DNA from: Setaria digitata
Taxonomy: Eukaryota > Nematoda > Chromadorea > Rhabditida > Setariidae
NCBI GenBank assembly: GCA_003640385.1
Contig: RCAB01000282.1
Span: 1-64,000, forward strand
Reading direction: 5' to 3'
Length of the DNA stretch: 64,000 bases
Shown: in pieces, positions 25,980-39,300 of the stretch
Numbering within the stretch: position 1 is the stretch's first letter
How the letters are laid out: the number at the start of each line of letters is the position of its first letter
The notes under the pieces: generated by a model
The model's input: only the letters and a program-made list of their open reading frames with translations
Databases searched by the model: none
What the model was told of the DNA's origin: nothing
Made by a program: the position numbers and the translations under genes

Positions 25980-28900
25980 CTGCAGTTATGAACCATGCGT
26001 TGCAAGCAAGCGAAAAAAAAAAAAAAAAAAAAATTCAAAACTGTACATGCACACAAAAAGAAAAGTAAAAACACTGCAGTATTGTTCAAAAACAAACTTG
26101 GAAATCAAAGAAGAAATATCTGGAACATGAAAAAAAAAAGCAATTTAGAATGATATTAATTGAATAACCAGAAAAAAAATTACAGGAGTTCTAACTGTCT
26201 TCTCTAAATTATGGTTTCAAAAGTGCACAATATAATTCATGAAACAAATGTACATATTTCCGTTTATTTTGAAAACGGATATTTAAATCACTGTACCATA
26301 ACTATCCCCAATACAGTGGAATATATTGCCGAACGATACTACATCTGTAAGCCAAAAATCGCCACAATACGAGGCTTCTATCCCAAGTCATAAATGATTT
26401 AAATCCTCTAACGCTTTATTACTATTTTATGCAACCATTTCTATGGCATATTTTATGGTACAGAGAAAGATCTGTTCATCAGGTCTAAAAAATAACTTCC
26501 TAGCTTTATGAAAATATTTGATATAAAGCGAATTTCTGGAAGGTTAGACATCACAAAAAAAAAAAGGCAAAAAAGAGAAATACAGTCATATGAATATTAC
26601 TGATACCTAAGCCATGCCTGTTTTCAAATTAAGAATAATCACAACACGTATAAAGACCCTACACTTCAGCTAACAAAAAAAAAAAAAAAAATGACAGCTA
26701 TGGGCCTCTTCAATTTTCACATAAAAAAAAAATGTCTAATTTAAATTTTTATTTTTTCTAAGTCACTGGAAGATCGGAACTGAAGGGTAGAACATCTTAT
26801 CATTCTCTATATGCAACTGGCTACACACTGGATTATTTTGTCTTTCTCCACCAAAAACTCATTTTCCAAACAACTCTTCAGTAAAAGACTTTTTCACAAG
26901 AGTCAAGATTTACAACTAAAAAAATAACCCAGATGTGCAAAGAAAATCTGGATCTCCTAAGGGAAAATTCAGTTTTTAGAGGAGTAAATCCAAGAATTTA
27001 TCTTGAAAATACTTAAAGTATTGCTTCACACTTACTTCTCTTTTATCTTAAAGAATTATAAATTGAGAAGTTAATGTACCTGCGACAGTACCACCATCCT
27101 TATCGATTCTTTTAAGCAAGTAAGCGAAATGGAAATCTGCTAAATCATAAGACCATCCAGAAAGATACAAAAATAAATAGACAAAAATCTTAGTTCACAA
27201 AACAAGAAGACATAAAAACAGAGTATCCTAAAATAGTTACTAAAATAAAGGAAAAAAACCGGAAGCGAAACACAGATGGATGGAATAATAATACATACAA
27301 TTAAGCATCTTATCAAATAAAGCACACCAATGCATTCCAAAAGCGGTCTTTATAAAACGCAAAGAAGCAACTAAAACCATTTCAGATATTCAATCTGGTA
27401 AGTTCAGGCTACCGGTATATATATGTATAAAAATATATATATCGTAAAAATACGGTCATATTGCAAAAGTGCAAGAAGGTGAATATGTGCAGCCAAAAAA
27501 CCTTCACCGTAATCATGAAAAGTGAAAGGAAAGTGATAATTTCGTTAATTTAATGTGGAGATGGGTGTTTGAAGAACAACTGATGCTAGATGAGTTCTAC
27601 ATCTATGAACTAGCTACAAAACTATTACTTTCATTAAAATCAAAAAAGAGGAAAAACCTGAAAATCATAGTCGGAGTTGTAAGATGTTGTTGGACTAAAC
27701 ATATGATCGAGTGGATCACGTGTGCTGATCAATTCCGTTTGGCTAGCCGAATCGCTGAAATGCGTTGGTGGTGGTGTACCAACGTGAAATACCGCTCCCT
27801 TCGGCACATTCACTGAAGCAAGCTCGTTGGTTGATCTTTGCGTTGCTTCACACGTTTCGGACGTCAAAATACATGGTTGTTGGACCGAGTGAATTGCATC
27901 CAACGACGAAACCTGCGTTAAGCTTGTTTGTTGAGTATCTATATTTGTAGTAGTAAGATTATTGATACGGTAATTTGGATGCGTTGAATTAACGATATGA
28001 GATACCGTTGAGCAACACCCATGTGTACCCAAAGTCGTTGTTAGCGCTGTCTCCAAATTTTCGAATTTCGCTAAAGGAGCTGAATTCGCTGTCGAACCAC
28101 CACCATCTGAAATTGTCGTACTGGTACCGCTGTTTATTTGGGTAGCTACGGTGAGAACATTTGACGTAGCGTCGTCGCTGCTTGCAACATTTGGTGATGC
28201 TGCCCCCGGACAATTTCCGTCCTCCGATTTTCCATTTCCTCCTCCTCCTCCTCCACCTTCTACTGCGTTTCCTACCAACATTTTCACATCTTCCGGTGTA
28301 TGTTTTGTTGCATCACTGGTTGGCACGACTCTCTGTAGTAAAATGTAAGTTTTGTACTAACGAAAATACACGTTTTCAAATTTTAGAATTAACGATTACC
28401 AAAAAGGATTAGAAAAAAGAAATTAATGGGATAAAATTTGCTTAAAATTTTAAAACTGAAACATAACAGAAGGGACAAGTTCATTTCAACGTACATCATG
28501 AATCAAATTTTTGATACAATTCATTATCGCGTTCAAGAAGGGAGAATTATGAAACTCCTTTCCAAAACACGAATTAGATTCTGTTGTACACATGTTCCGT
28601 TCTTCAAATAATATTCAAAATCATGAATGCAAGTAATACGATAGAAGCAAAATCGTAGTGGGTTTATAGTTATAAAACGGTACTACTGTTACTGTTAAAC
28701 AGAAGCCCTTCTAAAAAAGCACAAAAAGCAATTCAATCGAAAGAAAGAATGCCCAAAAATAATTACAACACTGCAAGAAAAAGAAAAAAAAAAAAACATT
28801 GGCTTCACCAACTAATTAATCAGAAAAATTGAAGTGAATGGACCAAAACTTATTAGAGAACTTGCACAATAAGCCCATTTCAAGCGCAAGTGAAGAAATA

Positions 28901-31900
28901 TGCAAAAAGGAAGAAACAACATGCGCCCTCAGTCTTTTCTTCAATCCACGTAATGCTTAGATGGGCAAAACATTCATGTTTTGCAGAGGTATACAAATAA
29001 CTTACATTTTGCGAATCCTACCTCTCTCCAATTACGACTTCTATTTTTAACCCGATGTTTATCTATAATGCATTTCATAGCGAACTAAGCGTAGATACAA
29101 ATCCGATGTTGTATAATAAGAAATGGAAGTTGCCCAGCATAACTTACCTTATCCACTCCAAAATTGATATCCTGTAAATTCGTAACGCCCGCATGAAGCA
29201 TACTTGGTGATTGATGTTCTGTAGAAATCGGTGGGACATGACCGGCATTATCAACACCCAGCGGCGGTACAGAACCAGCTTCACGAGGCTCAACATGAAT
29301 TACCTGAAAAAATGAAGTGAAACAAATTTCAAGAATTGCCCACACATGCTATGAAATAATTGATGGAAGGAACGAGGTAACCTTCTGCAGCGCATCAGCC
29401 AGTTCATTCAATGTATCAACATGCAAGATCCCAGCCTCCGGAGTAGCACTTGTGATCCCCGGCGTTATCGTTCCAGATACAATATTTGGCAGTGTTGTGG
29501 GTAACAATGGTGCTGTTGAAACAGTATGTGAACTAGGCGTAAGTGCTGGAGATTGCTGCGTTTGCGTTACTGGTGTAACAGTTTCATTACTTTGGCAAGC
29601 AACTTCTTCCATTTGTTCGCCTTGCATTTTCTGACTTAACGCCAACAACTTATCATTTAGATCTGCCAAATCATGCGTCAAATTGCTATGCATGGATGGA
29701 GTATGTGGTAAAGATGTACAAGGTAACGAACCTGAAAAATGAAATATCGAAATTATCGTCAATAGCACGTTATCAGGAACATTACTCGGGAAAGATTAAA
29801 GGGCGAACACCACCCATTACTTTGTGGTTTGGGTAATAAAACAGCGAAATTGAACTGTATGACTGAATAAGTGCAATAGCCTTAATGGGTACGCCAATAA
29901 TTTTTAACCAAATTCTCGATAAAGATAATTTCCTTTACCTCCAGAAACTGCAGGAAGATCTGGTGGTGGACCTGAGCCTGAATTTGCTGTAGCAGAAACG
30001 TTATTCGGTGGATTTACGCCGCTCACTTTACAAAGTTCACTTTCTAATTTTCTCAGTGTTGTACGCGACTCAATGTTTCCCACATGCTGCGGAACTGCTG
30101 TTGATACATTCAAGGTCTGTGATGGATTAATTGACGATGATGATATATTATTGCTAACGCCAATCACGATTGAAGGAGCATCCTTTACCTTCAAATACCA
30201 TCGTTTACAGAGGTTTTAACTGTGTTCCAGAGTTCACAATAAAATGAACGGTGGGTGGACTACCATGTAGTTAAAACAATTTCTTAATTTAAGGATATCA
30301 TTTCTATGAGAAGTTTTGGAACTAGATTTACAAATGATGAAAGGTGATCTTTATGAGAAAGTGATTACTGAATTACTTAACTAAAGAAAGCATGTGAGTC
30401 TGAACAAAATGGGTTACGTGAAAATATCTGCTGATAGTTCTAAAATTCCACATTTTTAAACTTGGTAATATACTTACACAGCCTGCAGGTTGTTGAATTG
30501 ATGATGAAGCAGGTGAATGGGTTTCCAATTGAGAAGCACATGACTGTGAGGCCTGACTCCCCTGGGGCTCACTAAGCGGACTATTATCCGTATGACTGGC
30601 AGCAGCTGTCGTAACTTCGCCAATAGGGACTGCAGTTGATGGCACTGGTTGGACCTAAAACCGATAAAAACTATACAAATATTATTGCAGTTCAAAAACA
30701 CTATGAATAGTGAATATCAAACTCTTATAAAATGTACGATTAATAGGCTGCAAGTGGTAATGTACTACACAACCGTCTTCATTGCAGAATTTCTTTAACT
30801 CAACGAAATTTCACATCTTAGTTCAATTTAATGTGTCTGCATTTTTTCTTTTTTTAAATATGAAACCTTGAAACGGCTGATTGTGGTAGGTCCCGACGAC
30901 TTGATTGAAGAGGAAGACACAGAAGAAGTAGCAGGTATGACCTGAGAAATTGCACCTGTCGATGTTTGCAGTGGTGCTGTTGTTGAAGATACGGAAGTTG
31001 TCACGGGTGTCACAGAAGACTGTGCCGACAAACTTGCAGTAGCAGCTAACTTCTGAAGAATAGTGCGAAATGACGGCTGAGACTATTGAATGGAATATAT
31101 TCAAAAATATAACCCTCTTTATCAATGCGGAAAAGGAAATGCATTACCACTGCACGAAGAAATAATATTGGAAGCAAACAGGAGGAAGTTCACTATTAAC
31201 TTATCTTCCAGATCCCTGTCTACTGGTTTATTTTCAAGAATCTTCACAACTCTAATAGAAGAAGGAAAATGAACAGTTGAAACATCTTTTGTTAACCATC
31301 TCTTTTTTATTAATCATTATAAATAGAAATATAAGCTGTTAAAAGTACGTCTGTACTTACTGTATGTTGAATATTGGAACTAAGAGATGGCAAAGTAGAT
31401 GAACTACTGATATCAATAGGTAGCGTAGATTTAGTAACCAAAAAACGTGATGCTTTTGTTGTTGTTGGAGCAGGGGCTGGAACAGGACTAGTAATACTGG
31501 GAGTTGTAGCCGTATTGGATGCAGTTGTGACTGAAACAACTGAAACTGATGGTTGTTGTGTTGAAGATGCTGTTAGTTGCTGCGCCATCACAGACAAACC
31601 TTGCGTTACAGAAGCAGGTGTTTTCGATGAAACAACGGATGACAAGGTATTGTCCGATGTCTGCAAAATGAGAATTACGACATGCGAAAAAGTTAAGAGG
31701 ATGCAGAGAGTAATCAAAGAATTTTGCATTTCATCTGTGGGCTAAAAATTTAAACAGTTATATAGCAACGCTTGTTTAATTTTAATGTTAATTTTATCTT
31801 TAGCACCCTTCAGGACTCTGATAAGCTCACAAACAGTTGTGAAAAGTTACAGTGCTTTGGAAAAACTCCACAAAATGATATAACTCCCCTACCGACTGTG

Positions 31901-33359
31901 AAGCTGAAGAATTCGGCGCCGTCTGATCAAGTAACTGATTTTTCAGTGTTAAGAGAGGCTGAACACTCTGGAAACTATGCACTGAAGATGTCGCTGTTGT
32001 CGTTGTGTTTAATTCTCCTGTAGTATCCGAACAAAGTGTAGAAGGAGTCAGAACACTCGACTGACTTACTGTCATTTCGACACCCGCATTAGTTGATGCT
32101 GAATCCACAAAACTAATAATTTTGGCACCAACTGCTTTTACCGGATCAGCAACAATCATCTGGAAATGAATGAGCAATACTGCAACAAAGAACCTAATAT
32201 ACATCTATGACTGCAAAAAACAAAGTTTTTATAAACCTAGCAAGTAAAGTAGCTTGAGTAGTTGATTACTTCTATGGATAAAAATTAAAAGTTATCAGTG
32301 ATCCATAAAGTATGTGATATACAACTCATTGTATAGCATATATATATATATATATATATATAAAGACAAATTGTAACCTGGATAATCTTTTCGAGTTGAT
32401 CTACAACAATCCCCACTTGCGGATTCGTCAAGCAATCCTGATCTAACTAAAAAAAAAAGGACGAGAAAAACTAGGTATAATTAGAATATACGAAAATTTT
32501 CCGGACTCTGTGTTAGAATTGCTGTAGGACAATGCGACCCCAAAAACAAAATCTCAAATATCAGGTGGTAGGTGTATAATAAAAATTTCCTTTTCATCTC
32601 TTCTTCACTACCTTCTTCCTTTAATTCCTTTTTTCTCTTTTCTCCCTTTGATATTTAATTCTCTTCTGCCTCTGTTGCAATATACTTCACTAATTGCAAC
32701 ATTCAGATTTTTAATCAAAGTATGGTTCCAAATATCTTATGATATATAAAACGATGTGACGTCGTTATAATCAAACAAATTTTTCTCACATATCTATTGA
32801 GGTTGCACATTAGTGCTTAACTTACGAAGCACTTCTTGTTTCCCTTAACGATTATTAATAAGATTAAAGATAATACCAATTTCTTCGTGATCACAGATGG
32901 TTTATCAGAATCTGGTGCAAACTGAAAAGTGACCGTTTTGTGTGACGTGTCGAGGCGGCAGCTGACCAACTGGAGGCAACAGTTTTCGTTAGAATTCGAA
33001 ATAAACATAAAAACTTTTAAAATCTCAGCAGTATCAATAAGAAATTGAAATTAACCACTTCTCTAATAAATCATATTTTGGAATAAAACTAAACAAGTCA
33101 TTTGTAGCTACTCGAATTACTGGATAAAAGAACTTCACGGGAAACTGCAGTAAGACCAAAATGAAGTCAAAAAATTTGCATATATTAAATTTAACAGAAA
33201 TTACTTACTGGTTGCTGATTAGTTTCATCTGTAACAACACGGAGCACTTCAATGACAACTTTTTTCTTTGACTTCTTATGCTTCACAGGTCCATCATGAT
33301 GATCATCGCTTTCCGGTGATACTGCAACTCGCTGCTGCTGCTGCTGCTGATGCTGTTGT

Positions 33360-33394
<35 letters not shown>

Positions 33395-36300
33395 TTGCTG
33401 TTGCTGTTGTTGTGGTATTTGCTGTGACTGTTGTTGCTGCTGTTGTCGTAACTGCTGTGGTTGCTGCTGCGACTGCTGCGACTGTTGTTGTTGCTGCTGT
33501 TGCGATTGTTGTTCAAGAGCTGCAGCCGCTTCGCGTTCCTAAATAAAACGAAAATTCTACATGATCACAAAATATCTGCTTAAATACTTAAAGCCTCAGC
33601 CTAATATCGGTCCCAATTTACATCACCATCAAAATGAAGAGCATCGAATCCGTGTCAGAAATAGGATATATTTCCCCACCAATTCTTGTTACGAATACTC
33701 TGTGATCAGTTAATGCTAAAGCCTTCCGTTATCATTGCTTAATTTGAGCCACTCCATTAAAATCGTTTTCGCAGCTTAAAACCTTACACCTATAATTTTT
33801 TCATGTCTCTTTCTACTGTCTGTTACGAAACCTTTCAACTGACAACGCTAGAATCCAAAAATTTAAATTTATATCTTGAGGAGAAGAGCAAATAACGGAT
33901 GAACATAGAAAGTTTGGTCAGGCTGATTGCACCAAACTATAGAATAAAAATCAGAAAATCACAAAAACAAAATCTATCTAAACGGTACTCATACCATACG
34001 CTCTTTCTCTCTGGCTCTTAGCAGCATTTCATTACGAATAGCTTCTTCTTCTTGTTTGCGCTGTTCTTCTTCCCTCAAACGCTTCAATTCCGCATGCCGA
34101 AATTCACGATCACGCTTGAAGGCTTCAACCTAAAATTTGGAAACTACTTCACGTCTAAATCTACATATTGTCGTTAAAGTGCATTAGAATCGCATTTTCT
34201 ACAACACAGCCTTCATCTTCGACTCTTACAATTATCAAATTAGACCTTATCCTTAATGAGCTTCGTGATCATGCGCGTATCTTCTTCAGGAATATGTTGC
34301 TGTTCTATCATTTGTTGTACTACTTCTTCTGCTTTATCAGTTTCAATATCAAATGCAAATTGTAATCCCTCATTTTCTTTGAAACGATACTGTTTCCGCT
34401 TTTTTTCATCAAACACTCTCAGCTGCATTTGTATCTAAAAAATTTGCAGAAGTGCCACTGAAACAAATCCGGATTAATCTCATTTCACCGTAATACGCAG
34501 CGGAAATAAAATGATATAATGTGAACAATGATGTAGTAAATTACTTCGGAATTAACATCACTGAGATCTGCATCTCGGTTTTTTATTTCGACCCGTATAC
34601 CGATCAGCTCTTCTGGCGTGAAGAAGTCATCTGACAACAGCTGTTTTACAGTTGACCTGAAAAATGCCCAGGTGAAAACATAGCACTTGAACACCTAAAT
34701 TTCAACACCGCTTTTTGGCTCGGCAAATGTACAAAAATGGCATTTGAAGGACAATATTCAAAAAAAAAAAAAAAAAAACTAGCACACCTTTCCTCACGAC
34801 GAACCCGTATGCACCGATCAATAATCTCCCGAATTTCAGGATATTGTTGGGGTATTCTACTGAAGCACTCTGGCTTCACACCCTGTAAATAACATATAAT
34901 TACTTCGGAACTTGTACTCACATAAGTCCATCTCAATTTTCAAAATTATGAATAAGGCGGTGAAATTGATACGTCTTAACCAAGTTAAAACCAAAACTTC
35001 GCACAAACTGAACTGAATGAATGAATACCTAAACTTGTTTAAATATCCACTTGTAAAACGTTTTAAACTTCGGAGTACGAATATGAATGCTAAGGATCAC
35101 GAACATATGATGATATAATGCACTTACTGTAGTAACTTTACGGTAAATTTGAGCAGGAAACTGACACTCGCTATAGGGATATTCACCAGTAACCATTTCT
35201 AACAAACACATTCCAAATGCATACACATCAACGCTTTCATCATACATTTCTTCATACATCTCAGGAGCCATAAATTCTGGTGTTCCTGGAAACAACTTCA
35301 TCACAATGTACAAATAGGATCGTTTTAATCAACACAGTCATCGGTAAGTTTTGATGAAATATATCCTTTGAAGACAACTAAACAACCCCTTTTTACTGTT
35401 CAACGATGATAAAAGGATGGAACTCATGAAATAGTGGTGATACTAAGTGCAAATAGTTGCTTACCAATGACGCTTTTTGCGTATGATTTATTTTTTAGAG
35501 TTGCCAATCCCAAGTCGCCAATTTTAACACTTCCCGTTGTACCTGTGATAAAGATATTATCACATTTGAGATCTCTATGAATTACCGGTGGATTACGTGA
35601 GTGAAGAAAAGAAAGCCCCTTCAGAATCTGTCGACACCAAGACTTTAGCACCTGAAAGCAGTTAAATCAGTAGAATGCCAAGAATTATACTGCACAGTGC
35701 AAACATTCATCCATTTTAATTGACAATTACCACCTCTAGAAATAAATGTATCGGTTTTACTCTCACTATTACTAACTGATGCGATATCAATAATTTTATG
35801 CTAACCTTTATGTTTATCCGTTTAAATCGTTTCAGATACATTTTCAGTGTACCTGATGTCATCAATTCAGTTACCAATACAATGTACCTTTAACATCCAT
35901 TACTTATCTTGAATTTATACAAAACATAACAAAAAAAAAAAAACGATGGCAAAAAAAGGGTAATTGGATGATTCCAAATACGCAACAAATGTATCAGTCA
36001 CTTTGCTGTAGTGACGAACGAAATATAAAATTGTCTCTTAGCATAGTAAACCAACAATAAAAAGCTACCTTTTCTTCCCTGCATGATCTTGCCTTTCCCA
36101 ATAATCATAGAACCGTACAATGTTGGGATGTTGCAAGCCTTTCAACATCTCAGCTTCTTCCCGAAAACGCTGCCTTTCTGCCTAAACACGGAACCCCATT
36201 AGCGAAGATTAAAATCAATTTGAAGGGAGAGCTGGAATAGAGTCTACCGAATATCATTTCACAGTTATACGCTATACTTCAAATGTTTAGGACTGTGTAA

Positions 36301-39300
36301 ATTCATTATTCGGAAGAGCAAATCCATCTCCCCATCTATGCAATTTATTCAAAAAATCCTTTAATCAAAAATGAATCAGCGGCCTAGGCAATTTTTATAT
36401 GAAAAAAAAAAAATCAAAAAAAAAAAAAAGAATTTGCAAAACAAATGCAAGGTGGCTGTAAAATCACAAAAATCAAAGCCAAGGGTAAAATAAAAACACG
36501 AAAATAGCCAAAATTAAAATGAAAACGCAGCATCAGCCAATGTAGCTTTTATGAAAGACCTAGAAATATTTCAATTTTGTAAAATAGTTTTTCATTGGCA
36601 AGAGAACTCCACTGTGATCAAATGATAACACTCGACCATAAGTCAGAGTTAGGTATACAAGAACAAAAAACCTAACGATTGTGGAGTGAATCTTCGAGTA
36701 GCAAAGACCATGTGAAACAATTTGTTGAAGTTTGTCAGAAAAAAATAATAATAATTCCAGAATCAATTAAGCAAGATAACAACACCACATGACTTCTTTT
36801 TCTATTCCTTAGTATAAAATATTAACTAACCTTATTCAGCTTGCTCTCTTGAAGTTCACACCACGCAACCGCAACCCCTGTTTCCGTATCCAAGCCACGG
36901 TAAACAGTCTTGAACGATCCACGTCCCAGCTCCTCGTCAAACTTCAAAAACCGTCCATCTGAAGAAACTACGGCCCAAAATGCAAGATTATTAACAAGTT
37001 GGTTACTAGCAAAAGACAAATTATTTCCATCAGATATAAATTCTGCGTTGTACAAATTCAATTCATGCAGGTATTTTTCTATTTGAAACTAATTAAAATA
37101 CAAAACAAAAAAAAAAGCGTCTAATATAATTCATTTCAAAAATTCTCATTTCTAAATCTTAAACAAACAGTTTACGATTTCATTTGTTGCTTCATTCCTT
37201 CTTTTTTAGAGGAAATCAGAAAAATGAAAATATTTATTTTTACCTGGAGATTTGTCGATAGGCTTTTCCTCTTCTGCATCAACGTCATCATCCACGATTT
37301 CCCGCTGTTTTTCCTCTGCTCTAGCTGACTATAAATTGATTTAAAATATTAAATGCTAAGAAATGCATGAAAGTTAATCTATCACTGGAATAAAACGGAT
37401 TCAGCTGCAAGGACAAAACAAGTAGATAAAAGCATATTACGTCATTTAATTGAAATATAATTTTTTATTAATCACAGTTCCAATGATGTAAATCTATGTG
37501 AAAAAACAATGACGATGAGGATGTTTAAAGCGCACAGTGACCACAGCAACATAAAAAGACACTGTTCTGTAAGGTATGGTGTACGGTGCCGGTGAGGGTA
37601 AAATGCTTTATATTATGCCATTTTCCTGATAAGGAGAGATTTAGCCCCGAGACTGCTAAAGAGCCAGTTACATCACTAAAGATATATTATACCTACCTCA
37701 TCTTTCTTCTCATCCTCTTGTGGTAGCACAGATGATAAAGTTCCCGAAGTCAACGCATCATTCTCTTCAATTTTTTCCTTTTCATCTTCTTCATCCACCG
37801 TTTCATGGATCTTCTTCTCACTTCCTTGAGTACCAGATGCTATTGCAAGTGAAGAAACAGCTGGGATTCTGCAATACTGCTTTCTCTTTCCCTTTTTAAT
37901 CATAGTAATTTGAAAAGAGATATTTAATTTGAAGGCAATCAAACGTTACCAACAACTTCAATCAGGTTTTCTTGAGTCAACGTGGTCGATGTTCTTGAGA
38001 TTTGTTGTGACGTGAATACATATCGAACACAACTATTCAAATTCTTGCTGAGGAAGAGAAGAACACCGACCACATATTAGTCCAGTTGAAAGTTTTTTTC
38101 TTTCTTTCTGATAGGACTCAGGCTATTAATATGAATTTCAACTTTTAGCACTTTCTGATTTCTCAAGCTCTCAATTTTACTGCATGTGTAGCCACTTGCC
38201 TTGTTACACAATAAAATTCAACTGGTTGACAATAAACATTTTAGTTTCGAAAACTTGAAAGTCACAAAAATTTTAGCTCACTATCTGAGCGCTACAGATG
38301 ATATTTGAAGAAATTATGGGTTTTCGATTTATGATTTATCTGAAAAGCCATACATTCTGCAGTTTTTTTCACCTCTTTTTTAAATGCGCATTCACAATAC
38401 GACTTTCTGGAAAAAGTGAGCAATTTTCCGCCCTCCCTCCCCCAACCTGTTCTAAACAAATACATAAACCAAATCGTTTCATGATAGTTTCACAGTCTAT
38501 GATAAAAAACCACCTCAACAAACTTAGATCTGAGTTTCAACAAATGTCTTTACGACATAAAAGTTTAAGACTTCCCAAGAAAATGCAAAGTATGGGGTCT
38601 TTCTCTACTTAGCTAGTGACATATTTCTAATCATTATATTAAGGACTACCTAAACATAAACCTGAACACCTTGAATCTAGAAGGAATGTGAATTCACTAA
38701 TGATAACAGTCGAGAAGCATGTCCTTCTGCCAAAAAATTAAAAATTTCCTGATTTAACAAACTTTCAATGCTAAATCCAAATGAATGTACATACGGAAAA
38801 ATTTCCGACCACAACTTCTTGAAATTTTTGATAGTCAGGTAGTTTTCCCTAAAGTACCTGTGAAGTAAAACACAAAAAGGAGTGCGTCAGGCTTCCCCAA
38901 GAGAGTGGGGAATTTTATCAGCTTCGTTTTTTTTTTTTGTTTCTATTTTTTAAATTGCATCTTTTCACTATAGTAAGTTTAGTATTCGGTGAAAAAAAGT
39001 GAGACCACCACGTTTTTTTCCATCTAAGCTACCGCCATTGCATAACATGGCACATTTATAATAGATACTTCTAAAAATTACTTTGTGGTGAGGAATAGAA
39101 ACTAAGCTACCAGCGATCTATAGATACTAGAAGGATTGTATGAAGGCATGGGAAATCAGCCATCAAGCTATTACATATTAAAGTTAAAATGGAAATCATT
39201 CAATCAGAGATATATGGAGCGTAGAAATCTGTTTCTAATGTATGTAATAACCAACAGAGAGAGAAGGAGTTGTTTTAAAAATATTAACGGACTAGGTTTT

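Noticed and set aside
26211..26393. 60-aa plus-strand frame inside a wnk-1 intron ([20 protein letters not shown]...)
   Set aside because: Codon use is not unreasonable, but it is antisense within an intron, has no recognised domain and has no flanking signals; too little to call a gene.
33268..33546. Ala/Val-rich plus-strand frame
   Set aside because: It is the antisense shadow of the polyGln exon of wnk-1.
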